Positions 24,154-32,427 of a DNA stretch of 64,000 bases are shown one piece after another. Numbering within the stretch: position 1 is the stretch's first letter; every line of letters starts with the position of its first letter. Below the pieces are notes generated by a model. That model had not been told where the DNA came from, did not search any database, and saw nothing but the letters and a program-made list of their open reading frames with translations. A program made the translations under genes and the position numbers. This DNA is from Natribaculum luteum (lineage in GTDB: Archaea; Halobacteriota; Halobacteria; Halobacteriales; Natrialbaceae), in NCBI RefSeq assembly GCF_023008545.1, contig NZ_CP095397.1, positions 1,922,001 through 1,986,000 of the forward strand. The letters are read 5' to 3'.

Positions 24154-26597
24154 CACTGCTCACCTCCGTCGTCGGCAGCGGTCTCGTCGGTTCCGCCGTC
24201 GGTCGTCGCCTGCTCGCCGGCGGCGGTCCAGACGCGCTCGGCCGTCATCGGCATCTCGACGTGATCGACGCCGAACGGCTCGAGTGCGTCCGTGACGGCG
24301 TTGACGACGGCCTGCGGTGCGGCGATCGTGCCGGCCTCGCCGACGCCTTTCACGCCGAGGGGATTGTGCGGGCTCTCGGTGACGGTCGACCCGGTTTCCA
24401 TATCGGGGATGTGCATCGCCTTCGGGACGGCGTAGTCCTGCATCGATCCCGTCACGAGCTGTGCGTTTTCGTCGTACTCCGCGCCCTCGTAGAGCGCCTG
24501 TCCGATACCCTGGGCGACGCCGCCGTGGATCTGTCCCTCGACGATCTTGGGGTTGATCTGGTTGCCCACGTCGTCGACGGCGACGTACTGCTCGAAGTCG
24601 ATCTCTCCCGACTCCGGATCGACCTCCACGACCGCGACGTGGGTCCCGAACGGGAACACGAAGTTCTCGGGGTCGTAGAACGACGTGGCTTCCAGCCCGG
24701 GTTCCATGTCGTCGGGGATGTCGTGGGCGAGATAGGACTGCTGGGCGACCGCCTTGATGCCGATCGATCGGTCGGGCGCACCCGCGACGTGGAACTCGCC
24801 GCCCTCGAACTCGATGTCCGCGGGATCGGCCTCCAGCTGGTGGGCCGCGATCTCGCGGGCTTTCTCGACGAGTTTCTCGGAACTTTTGACCAGCGAACTC
24901 CCGCCGACTGCCGCCGACCGGGACCCGTACGTCCCCATTCCCTGCGGGATTTCGTCGGTATCTCCCTCGACGACCTCGACGTCGTCGTAGGGGATCCCGA
25001 GTTCGTTCGCGACGATCTGTGCGTACGTCGTCGCGTGTCCCTGTCCGTGGCCAGACGTGCCACAGTATGCTGTGACCGTCCCGGAGGGATGGAACCGGAC
25101 GAGACTCGACTCCCAGAGTCCGGCCTGTGCGCCGAGCTGGCCGGCGAGTTCTGAGGGGGCCAGCCCGCACGCTTCGATGTAACACGAGAAACCGATGCCG
25201 AGATATCGACCGTCTGCGCGGGCCTGCTCCTGGCGCTCGCGGAACGAGTCGTAGTCGACCATCTCGAGTGCCCTGTCGAGCGCCTTCTCGTAATCGCCGC
25301 TGTCGTAGACGACGGCGACCTGCGTCTCGTATGGGAACCCGTCCTCGGGGACGAAGTTCTGCCGCCGGAACTCGGCCGGGTCCATCCCCATCTCCTCGGC
25401 ACCGAGTTTCGCCAGTCGCTCGATCACGAACGACGCCTCCGGTCGGCCGGCACCTCGGTAGGCATCCACTGGCGGCACGTTCGTGAACGCACCCGTCACC
25501 GAACAGTGGATGGCCGGGATGTCGTACTGTCCCGAGAGCAACGTCCCGTACAGGTACGTCGGAACTGCGGGCGCGAACGTCGAGAGGTACGCCCCCAGGT
25601 TCGCCTCCGTGTCGACGCGCAGTCCGACGATGGTGCCGTCCTCGTCCATCGCGAGGGCGGCCGTCGTGACGTGACCACGACCTTGCGCGTCAGTCTTGTA
25701 CGTCTCCGTCCGGGTGGCGGTCCACTTGACCGGTCGCTCGAGGTCCTTCGCAACCCACGCCACCAGCGCCTCGTCGGCGTAGTGGTGGATCTTGCTCCCG
25801 AAGCCGCCGCCGACCTCGGGAGCCTTGATCCGCAGTTTGTGCTCCGGATGCCCGATGACTCCCGACATGAGCAGACGATGCAGGTGGGGGTTCTGGGAGG
25901 TCATGAACACGTCGAGCTCGTTCGTCCCGGGGCTGTAGTCGGCGACCGCGGCACGCGGCTCCATCGCGTTCGGGATCAGAAGCTGGTTCTCGAGTTCGAT
26001 GCTCGCAGTGTGTGCGGCCGATTCGAACGCCTGATCGGTGCGCTCGGCGTCGCCGATCTCCCAGTCGAAGGCGACGTTTCCGTCGGCATCGTCGTGGAGC
26101 TGCGGGGCGTCGTCGCCGATCGCGTCGGCTGGATCGGTCACGGCGTCGAGTCGCTCGTAGTCCACGTCGATGGCGTCGACCGCGTCGTGAGCGACGTATC
26201 GATCTTCGGCGACGACGACGGCGATCGCGTCTCCCTGATACCGAACGCGGTCATCGGCCAGTATCGGGTGGTCGACCTGCCGCAGGCTGTCGAGTAGCCA
26301 TCCGACCGGAAGCGAGTACGAGCCCCCACTCGGCGTGTCGTCACGGTGGAGGTCGTCGTGGGTGTAGACGGCGACGACGCCGTCCATCGTCTCCGCGTCG
26401 CTCGTATCGATATCCTCGATCCGCGCGTGCCCGTACTGACTGCGGAGGATCGCCATGTGGGCCATCTCCTGCAGTTGAATGTCGTCTGTGTACTCGGCGT
26501 CACCGGTAACGAGCGCGGGGTCTTCCCGGCGCTCGATGGCCGAGCCGAGAATGTCGGCGGCGTCGACCTCGTCCGGATCGACCGATTCGATGCTCAT
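24153..26597 (-). CDS. coxL: Molybdopterin-binding large subunit, form II CoxL type
   Basis: An 814-residue large subunit of the xanthine-oxidase family. It has the FGSKI glycine loop in APEVGGGFGSKIHHYADEAL, the active-site loop VDAYRGAGRPEA (residues 379-385 AYRGAGR), CGTSGHGQGHATTYAQIVAN near 512 and the catalytic Glu754 in GVKGVGEAGTIA. True aerobic CO dehydrogenases (form I) have AYxCSFR with a copper-binding Cys; AYRGAGR is the form II signature, so the substrate is probably an aldehyde, purine or other heterocycle or carbonyl. The C-terminus ends in a Thr/Asp-rich tail. It overlaps coxS by four bases and coxM by one. Confidence 0.93.
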   Translation of the reverse strand: MSIESVDPDEVDAADILGSAIERREDPALVTGDAEYTDDIQLQEMAHMAILRSQYGHARIEDIDTSDAETMDGVVAVYTHDDLHRDDTPSGGSYSLPVGWLLDSLRQVDHPILADDRVRYQGDAIAVVVAEDRYVAHDAVDAIDVDYERLDAVTDPADAIGDDAPQLHDDADGNVAFDWEIGDAERTDQAFESAAHTASIELENQLLIPNAMEPRAAVADYSPGTNELDVFMTSQNPHLHRLLMSGVIGHPEHKLRIKAPEVGGGFGSKIHHYADEALVAWVAKDLERPVKWTATRTETYKTDAQGRGHVTTAALAMDEDGTIVGLRVDTEANLGAYLSTFAPAVPTYLYGTLLSGQYDIPAIHCSVTGAFTNVPPVDAYRGAGRPEASFVIERLAKLGAEEMGMDPAEFRRQNFVPEDGFPYETQVAVVYDSGDYEKALDRALEMVDYDSFRERQEQARADGRYLGIGFSCYIEACGLAPSELAGQLGAQAGLWESSLVRFHPSGTVTAYCGTSGHGQGHATTYAQIVANELGIPYDDVEVVEGDTDEIPQGMGTYGSRSAAVGGSSLVKSSEKLVEKAREIAAHQLEADPADIEFEGGEFHVAGAPDRSIGIKAVAQQSYLAHDIPDDMEPGLEATSFYDPENFVFPFGTHVAVVEVDPESGEIDFEQYVAVDDVGNQINPKIVEGQIHGGVAQGIGQALYEGAEYDENAQLVTGSMQDYAVPKAMHIPDMETGSTVTESPHNPLGVKGVGEAGTIAAPQAVVNAVTDALEPFGVDHVEMPMTAERVWTAAGEQATTDGGTDETAADDGGEQ

Positions 26598-27172
26598 TCC
26601 GCGTCACCTCCGTCGCCTGGCCAGCGCACCTCGTCCTCGCCGGAGCCACAGCACGAGCCAGCGGAACCGTCGGCCGTGCACCCGCCGTCAGCGACGGCAC
26701 CGGACCCCATCGTCTCGGCCGCGTTCTCGACCGCGTTGACGATGTTCTGGTAGCCCGTACACCGACAGAGGTTCCCCTCGAGTCCCTCGCGAATCTCTTC
26801 ACGACTCGGGTCGGGATTCTCCTCGAGGAGATCGGTCGCCGCCATCATCATTCCGGGAGTACAGTAGCCACACTGGAGCCCGTGTTCCGCCTGGAATCCG
26901 TCCTGGATGGGATGGAACTGGCCGTCCTCTGCCAGCCCCTCGACCGTCTCGATCGTCGAACCGTCGGCCTGCACCGCCAGCACCGTACAGGATTTGACCG
27001 CGTCGTCGTCGAGGTGGACTGTACACGCGCCACACAGACTGCTCTCGCAGCCGACGTTCGTTCCAGTGTACCCGAGTTCGTCTCGGAGCGCGTGGACCAG
27101 GAGCGTCCGCGGTTCAACCGTGAGTTCGTGGTCTGTGCCGTTGACCGTCAGTGTAATATCGTGTTCTGTCAT
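26594..27172 (-). CDS. coxS: 2Fe-2S small subunit of a molybdenum hydroxylase
   Basis: A 192-residue small subunit with both expected clusters: plant-type 2Fe-2S in GCESSLCGACTVHL (Cys42, Cys47, Cys50, plus Cys62) and the helical-domain 2Fe-2S with CGYCTPGM (Cys101, Cys104) and LCRCTGYQNIV (Cys136, Cys138). Family members usually end near residue 160. Here about 30 further residues follow, including three cysteines (GGCTADGSAGSCCGSGED). It passes electrons from the molybdenum centre to FAD. It is the second gene of the operon, 4 bp after coxG, and overlaps coxL. Confidence 0.94.
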   Translation of the reverse strand: MTEHDITLTVNGTDHELTVEPRTLLVHALRDELGYTGTNVGCESSLCGACTVHLDDDAVKSCTVLAVQADGSTIETVEGLAEDGQFHPIQDGFQAEHGLQCGYCTPGMMMAATDLLEENPDPSREEIREGLEGNLCRCTGYQNIVNAVENAAETMGSGAVADGGCTADGSAGSCCGSGEDEVRWPGDGGDAE

Positions 27173-27176
27173 CTCG

Positions 27177-27830
27177 TTATGAGTCGTTTGTCTCGCTTCC
27201 AGAGCGGCCGAGTACCCTGTCGACGAGCCCTCGTCCGCTCTCGGTTGCCTCCTCGTCAGCAGACGCGCTCGTCTCGGCGTCCGCGAGCTGTCGTTCGTGG
27301 AGTTGCTCCTGTACCGACGAGAAAAAGCGTTTGACCACCCGATTCGCGACCGGGTTGACGACGCGTTGGCCCATCTGCGCGACCTTCCCGAACACGTCGG
27401 CTTCGGTCTCCCACTCGACGGCGACGCTGTCCTCGGTTTCCGAGAGGCTCATCCCCGAGGCCATCTCGAACGAACTGTTGCTCGAGGACCCCTCACCGAC
27501 GGCGGACATCTCCGGATAGTCGCGGTGATCGATCGTCACTACCGTCTCGAACGTCGGGTTGACTGGCCCGACGCTGATCTGCATCAGTGCCGCGTAGTGG
27601 CCCCCCTCCTCGAACGCACGGCCCGCGATGACGTCTGGATCGGCGGTCGGTTCGATCTCTCGATCGGCCGCTTCGTCGCGCAACTCGTCGAAGTCGACGT
27701 CGGTATCGTCGACCTCGACGAGAAACTGACACCCCGGGAGCGACTCCTCGATCAACGCTGGATCCGAGAGAGCCAGCCACACTTCGTCGACGGTCGTCTC
27801 CTCGAGTTCGAACGTCCCACTGAATTCCAT
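27177..27830 (-). CDS. coxG: CoxG-like SRPBCC protein
   Basis: A 217-residue protein of the CoxG (carbon monoxide dehydrogenase subunit G) family. The START-like SRPBCC domain covers about residues 1-150, beginning MEFSGTFELEETTVDEVWLA and including LSDPALIEESLPGC and VEWETEADVFGKVAQMGQRV; a charged C-terminal tail follows (about 165-217, ETSASADEEATESGRGLVDR). CoxG is thought to anchor the enzyme to the membrane. ATG 27830 is chosen because it yields the family N-terminus; upstream in-frame codons overlap the promoter. As first gene of the operon it follows the divergent promoter region shared with moeA. Confidence 0.88.
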   Translation of the reverse strand: MEFSGTFELEETTVDEVWLALSDPALIEESLPGCQFLVEVDDTDVDFDELRDEAADREIEPTADPDVIAGRAFEEGGHYAALMQISVGPVNPTFETVVTIDHRDYPEMSAVGEGSSSNSSFEMASGMSLSETEDSVAVEWETEADVFGKVAQMGQRVVNPVANRVVKRFFSSVQEQLHERQLADAETSASADEEATESGRGLVDRVLGRSGSETNDS

Positions 27831-27879
27831 ATTGGTATCTGCTGGCGTGTGACAGACTGTGACGAGGTGACACAACGTA

Positions 27880-27942
27880 TATAACCATAATACTTTGCAT
27901 AACAGCGATTCAACCAGGATTTTGAAACCAAATATGGTTATA
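27880..27942. promoter_or_regulatory. Divergent coxG / moeA promoter with inverted repeat
   Basis: TATAACCATA (27880-27889) and its exact reverse complement TATGGTTATA (27933-27942) are 53 bp apart centre to centre, about five helical turns. The first overlaps the TATA-like element about 50 bp before coxG; the second lies on the moeA side, 70 bp before its ATG. The pair could be operator halves for one regulator of both transcripts, or duplicated core promoter elements. Confidence 0.5.
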
Positions 27943-28012
27943 CACACTCGAGAAAGTAACTACGGGTATATGGACTGACAAGAAATTTGTACGTGATCGG
28001 CGTACGACAGAT

Positions 28013-29206
28013 ATGACCAGCAGCACGTCAGTAAGTCGCACGGTCGCGGTCGAGCGACTCCTCGATCTCCGCACGTCTCGAGACTACCCGTCGACGGAGA
28101 CGGTCGACCTCGCCCGGATCGCCGGCCGAGTGCTGGCCGAGTCGGTCACCGCACCGACGGACGTCCCACAGCACGACCGGGCGACGATGGACGGGTTCGC
28201 GTTTGCGGCGGGCGACGACTATCCGCTGACGGTCGTCGGCGAGGTCTTCCCCGAAGACCCCCCACCGACGCTCGAGCGAGGCGACGCCGTCGCGGTAGCG
28301 ACCGGTGCCCTGCTCCCGGAGAGAGCCGACGCGGTTCTGATGCAGGAGGCGGCGTCTCTCGAGGACGGACGGCTGTCGTGGCCGTCGCTGTCCCCGGGGA
28401 CGAACGTCTATCCCGCGGGCGCGACTGCCGCCGCCGGCGAACGGCTGTTCACAGGGGGTCAGCGACTCGCCGCTCGACACGCCGCACTCTTGCGAGACGT
28501 CGGACTCGAACGGGTGACCGTTCACCGGCCCCTCGAGGTCGGGATCCTCGCGACAGGAACCGAGATCCACGAGGGTCGCCAGCCGGATCGAGATTCGGAA
28601 CTGCTCTGTAATCTCGTCCGACAGTGGGGACACGGGCCTGTCGTCAGCGACCCCGTTCCCGACGAGGAGGCGGCCGTCCGTGAGGGGATCCGAGCGGCCG
28701 TTCGAGACCACGATATCGTCGTGACGACGGGCGGGACGAGCGTCGGCAGTGCCGACCACGTTATCCGGGTTCTCCGCGATCACGACGTGCTGTTCCGAGG
28801 TGTCGACCTCCGACCCGGCCGGCCGGTCACCGTCGCAACCGTCGACGGAACGCCGGTCTGTGCGCTTCCCGGGAAGCCGGTCGCCGCTCACACGGCGGCG
28901 ACGCTGGTCGTCCGGTCGTTACTCACCGGTCGCAACCGCCTCCCGACCGTTGCTGCCGAGTTCACCGCGCGAGTGACGCTTCCCGACGACGACGTGACGT
29001 TCGCGATTCCAGTCTCCCTCGAGGACGATCGAGCGACGCCGCTGGGGCACGCTACGTCGTCACTCTCGCTGTACGACGAGCGGTTTGCCCCCGGTCGCGT
29101 CGCCTCGAGTACGCGCGTCACTCTCGCCGACGGCGTCGTCCTGACTCGGAACGCGATCGACGCGGGCGAGCAGGTACGAGTCGTCCCCTACGAGGTGGTC
29201 GCGTGA
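28013..29206 (+). CDS. moeA: Molybdopterin molybdotransferase MoeA
   Basis: MoeA inserts molybdate into adenylylated molybdopterin. The 397-residue protein has domain III features HDRATMDGFAFAAGD, AVATGALLPERADAVLMQ, the nucleotide-binding GILATGTEI and VVTTGGTSVGSADHVIRVL, VCALPGKPVAAHTA, and the C-terminal beta domain (LADGVVLTRNAIDAGEQVRV). It is divergent from the molybdenum hydroxylase operon and followed by mocA with a 4-base GTGA overlap, so the two cofactor genes are co-expressed and probably dedicated to, or co-regulated with, the hydroxylase. The first residues before VERLLDLRTSRDYPSTE are variable. Confidence 0.93.
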   Translation: MTSSTSVSRTVAVERLLDLRTSRDYPSTETVDLARIAGRVLAESVTAPTDVPQHDRATMDGFAFAAGDDYPLTVVGEVFPEDPPPTLERGDAVAVATGALLPERADAVLMQEAASLEDGRLSWPSLSPGTNVYPAGATAAAGERLFTGGQRLAARHAALLRDVGLERVTVHRPLEVGILATGTEIHEGRQPDRDSELLCNLVRQWGHGPVVSDPVPDEEAAVREGIRAAVRDHDIVVTTGGTSVGSADHVIRVLRDHDVLFRGVDLRPGRPVTVATVDGTPVCALPGKPVAAHTAATLVVRSLLTGRNRLPTVAAEFTARVTLPDDDVTFAIPVSLEDDRATPLGHATSSLSLYDERFAPGRVASSTRVTLADGVVLTRNAIDAGEQVRVVPYEVVA

Positions 29207-29859
29207 CCACCGACGACCTCCCCTGTTACGGTCCTGACGCGGTCACCGAGGCGTTCGAGGCGGCCGACCCTGCCGATCCGACAGTCGTCGGCGTCGTCCT
29301 CGCTGGTGGGACGAGTTCCCGCTTTGGCGAGGCGAACAAACTGCTCGCCGAACTCGAGGGCGAACCGCTGGTCCGGCACGCGACTCGGACACTTCTCGAC
29401 GCCGGCCTCGCCGAGGTCGTCGTCGTCGTCGGGCACGAAGCCGAGGCCGTCCGCGCTACACTCGCCGGGTTCGACGTGCAGATCGTCCACAATCCCGACT
29501 ACGACGAGGGACTGTCGACGACCGTCGAACGGGGGCTCCGCGCGGCCAGCGACGTCGATCCGAACGCCGTCGTGTTCCTCCCCGGAGACATGCCCGCCGT
29601 CGATCCAGCCACCGTCCGGCAACTCGTCGACGCTTACCGGGCAGGGCTCGGCACGGCACTGGCAGCCGCCTCCGACGGCCGACGTGGGAACCCGGTGCTG
29701 TTCGACCAGCGCCACTTCGACGCGCTTCTCGCCGTCGACGGCGACGTCGGTGGTCGCCCCGTCCTGATCGAGAGCGACGATAGTGCCTGTATTACGACCG
29801 ACGATCCGGGTGTCCTCCAGGACGTCGATACGCTCGAGGATTTGCAACGCCAGCGCTGA
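29203..29859 (+). CDS. mocA: MocA-like molybdenum cofactor nucleotidyltransferase
   Basis: A 218-residue nucleotidyltransferase of the MobA/MocA type. It has the N-terminal signature VVGVVLAGGTSSRFGEANKL (GTSSRFG in place of the more usual GxSxRMG), VVVVVGHEAEAVRATLAGFD, the metal-binding FLPGDMPAVDPATVRQLVDA and the nearby GRRGNPVLFDQRHFDALLAV. MocA adds CMP to molybdenum cofactor, giving the cytosine dinucleotide form used by xanthine-oxidase-family enzymes such as the CoxL neighbour. The start is a GTG overlapping the moeA TGA stop. Identity from motif plus context is convincing; nucleotide specificity (CTP) is inferred. Confidence 0.87.
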   Translation: MTTDDLPCYGPDAVTEAFEAADPADPTVVGVVLAGGTSSRFGEANKLLAELEGEPLVRHATRTLLDAGLAEVVVVVGHEAEAVRATLAGFDVQIVHNPDYDEGLSTTVERGLRAASDVDPNAVVFLPGDMPAVDPATVRQLVDAYRAGLGTALAAASDGRRGNPVLFDQRHFDALLAVDGDVGGRPVLIESDDSACITTDDPGVLQDVDTLEDLQRQR

Positions 29860-29917
29860 CGGCGAGCGGACGCTGCGAGCCGAGAAGCGACGGTCGCGAG
29901 ACGCGAGTCCGGAAGCG

Positions 29918-30439
29918 TCAGAACGACGTCCCGCCGACGAGACCGTACAGAACCAGGATCCAGAGGTAACCGAGCATCCCTGCGACGAAGGGAGTGCGAG
30001 TGAGCGCGCGGACGGGGACGGCCAGCGCGTAGCCGACCGGGCGCGTCCGGGGTGGAAGCGACCGGGCGTGGCCGACCAGGTCGGCCGTGTCCGACGGACT
30101 GGGAAACGCCGTCAACGCGAAACAGGCCCCGAGCCAGACGCCGGCGAGGTTCCACGGTGGCGCGAGCGCCGACGCTGCGAGCGCGAACGCACCGATGCCG
30201 AGGACGGAGTTCCCAACCAGCGGCGCGAGCGCGATGGCGAAGTCGGCGCGAAATGAGTCGACGGGAGCGTGGTCGACGTACGCGTCGTCGCCGAACGGGT
30301 TCAACGCGGGCGTGGCGTGGACGTCGATCGAGCAGAGTCGACAGGCGAGCACGTGGGCGTACTCGTGGCTCAGGATGCCCGGAGCGAGTGCTGCAGTGAC
30401 GAGCGCGTTCCAGGCAGAGCGAAGGCGGCCGGGGAACAC
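29918..30439 (-). CDS. Membrane zinc metalloprotease-like protein (HEYAH)
   Basis: A 173-residue integral membrane protein with the zinc motif GILSHEYAHVLACRL (HExxH; His25, Glu26, His29) in its first hydrophobic segment and a later LTAFPSPSDTADLVGHARSL with an Asp that could be the third ligand, as in small M50 site-2-protease-like or DUF3267-like proteins. Around five hydrophobic spans are visible (including IALAPLVGNSVLGIGAFALAAS). It may cleave or simply bind within the membrane. The gene converges on mocA. It could be a non-peptidase relative; the substrate is unknown. Confidence 0.72.
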   Translation of the reverse strand: MFPGRLRSAWNALVTAALAPGILSHEYAHVLACRLCSIDVHATPALNPFGDDAYVDHAPVDSFRADFAIALAPLVGNSVLGIGAFALAASALAPPWNLAGVWLGACFALTAFPSPSDTADLVGHARSLPPRTRPVGYALAVPVRALTRTPFVAGMLGYLWILVLYGLVGGTSF

Positions 30440-30631
30440 GACCGACCTTTACTGGCCCATCCTATTCTGTATATCGACCGCTCGTCGACGGAGTACAGAT
30501 GACCTTCCGTTTGGCCGCGGTTAACGGTCTCGACGGTGTGAACGTCTGTTTTCGTCACCAAAATACATTTTCGTGCTATGCGCTATGCTCTAGCAGGGAC
30601 GGCGATTCGAGCCCTCCAGGGAGGCGATCGA

Positions 30632-32317
30632 ATGAGTGAAACCCCACAGCGAGAACCCGACCGAATCGATCCCGAGTTCGACCACCGTCGCGAAGCCGTC
30701 GTCGACGAGCGCGAACTCGAGGAGGTACTCGCGGAGTACGCGATCGGTCGAGACGATCACAAGAACGCACCGGCGTTCGTGATCCGGCCGGACGACGTCC
30801 AGGAGGTGCTATCGACGTTACGCGAGGCGGAGGGATTCGACCACCTCTCGTGTATCACCGCAGAGGAGTACGAGGATCGCTACGAGTCGATCGTCCACCT
30901 GACGAAGTTCGATCAGCGAACGCACGAGGTGTCGCTCGTCGTCCCGCTGCCGAAAGACGAACCGGTGTGTCAGAGCGCTGAACCGGTCTTCCGTACCGCC
31001 GAGTGGCACGAACGCGAGGCCTACGATCTCGTGGGCATCGAGTACGACGGGAATCCAGACCTCCGGCGCATCCTGCTGCCGGAGTCGTGGCAGGGCCACC
31101 CCCTCAGCCTCGACTACGACCAGGACAAACCACAGGTCGTCAGGTACGGCGAACACGCGAATCCGATTCAACCCGACCGGAGGGACTTCGAGTCGGAGAC
31201 GATGTTCATCAACATCGGGCCCCACCACCCGGCGACCCACGGTGTCCTCCACCTGAAAGTGGCCCTGGACGGCGAGACGGTCCTCGACGTCGACCCCGAC
31301 ATCGGCTACTTGCACCGGTGTGAAGAGCAGATGTGCCAGCAGGGCACGTACCGGTATCAGCTCATTCCCTACTCGAACCGGTGGGACTACACGGCGAACC
31401 TCCCCAACGAGTGGGCGGTCGCCCGTGCGGTCGAGGATCTGGCCGACCTCGAGGTGCCCGAGTACGCCCAGGTGTTGCGGACGATGGCCGTCGAGTTCGG
31501 CCGAATGCTCGGGCACTTCCTGGCGCTTGGCACGTTCGGTCTCGACGTCTTCGGCGACTTCACGGCGATCTTCCAGTACACGTTCCGCGATCGCGAGGTC
31601 GTCCAGAACATCCTGGAGGACCTCACCGGCCAGCGGATGATGTTCTACTACTTCCGGCTGGGCGGTGTCGCGTGGGACCTGCCCGAACCCCGTGAGGAGT
31701 TCTTCGAGAAGGTCAGAGACTTCCTCAACGGGTTGCCGGCGAAGATGGACGAGTACCACGACCTGATCGTCACCAACGAGATCTTCCAGCTTCGGTGCGT
31801 CGACACCGGGGTCCTGGAACCCGAGGTAGCGAAAGAGTACGGCTGTACCGGCCCCGTCGCCCGCGGTTCCGGGATCGACTACGACCTGCGCCGGGACGAT
31901 CCCTACGGCTACTACCCGAACCTCGAGTGGAACGTCGTCACCGAGGACGGCTGTGACAACTACAGCCGCGTCCTCGTGCGCATTCAGGAGGTCGAGGAGT
32001 CCGCGAAGATCATCGAGCAGTGTATCGACTTGCTCGAGGAGTGGCCCGAGGACGACCGGCCGGTCCAGAGCAACGTTCCCCGGACGCTCAAGCCGGACGC
32101 CGACACCGAGACCTATCGCACTGTCGAGTCGGCGAAGGGCGAACTCGGCGTCTACATTCGATCCGACGGCACGAACTCGCCGGGTCGGTTCAAGATCCGC
32201 AGTCCGTGTTTCCACAACCTCTCGGCGCTGCCGGAGATGTCGGAAGGAGAGTATATCGCAGACCTGATCGCCTCTCTGGGCAGCCTCGACATCGTGCTGG
32301 GAAGCGTCGACCGCTGA
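30632..32317 (+). CDS. nuoCD: NADH-quinone oxidoreductase-like NuoCD fusion
   Basis: A 561-residue fusion of the complex I subunits C and D. Residues about 1-180 match NuoC (VFRTAEWHEREAYDLVGIEY, DLRRILLPESWQGHPLSLDY). Residues about 185-561 match the 49-kDa NuoD subunit (MFINIGPHHPATHGVLHLKV, GYLHRCEEQMCQQGTYRYQL, MAVEFGRMLGHFLALGTFGL, GQRMMFYYFRLGGVAWDLP, TGPVARGSGIDYDLR). In haloarchaea NuoCD normally lies inside a nuoABCDHIJKLMN cluster; here the neighbours are a protease and an aldo/keto reductase, so it is a second or relocated copy. The ATG at 30632 fits the acidic N-terminus. Confidence 0.9.
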   Translation: MSETPQREPDRIDPEFDHRREAVVDERELEEVLAEYAIGRDDHKNAPAFVIRPDDVQEVLSTLREAEGFDHLSCITAEEYEDRYESIVHLTKFDQRTHEVSLVVPLPKDEPVCQSAEPVFRTAEWHEREAYDLVGIEYDGNPDLRRILLPESWQGHPLSLDYDQDKPQVVRYGEHANPIQPDRRDFESETMFINIGPHHPATHGVLHLKVALDGETVLDVDPDIGYLHRCEEQMCQQGTYRYQLIPYSNRWDYTANLPNEWAVARAVEDLADLEVPEYAQVLRTMAVEFGRMLGHFLALGTFGLDVFGDFTAIFQYTFRDREVVQNILEDLTGQRMMFYYFRLGGVAWDLPEPREEFFEKVRDFLNGLPAKMDEYHDLIVTNEIFQLRCVDTGVLEPEVAKEYGCTGPVARGSGIDYDLRRDDPYGYYPNLEWNVVTEDGCDNYSRVLVRIQEVEESAKIIEQCIDLLEEWPEDDRPVQSNVPRTLKPDADTETYRTVESAKGELGVYIRSDGTNSPGRFKIRSPCFHNLSALPEMSEGEYIADLIASLGSLDIVLGSVDR

Positions 32318-32427
32318 TACTGCCTGCTGTACCTGTTTCGGCGTCCGTCACTGTTCGTTCGTCCCGGCCGTCGTTTCTTTGCCGGTTCCCCGGAACTCGA
32401 GTGATCGGTGGTCGTAGCAGCGTCACG

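Noticed and set aside
24153-26597. True (form I) aerobic CO dehydrogenase
   Set aside because: The active-site loop is AYRGAGR, lacking the copper-binding Cys of the form I motif.
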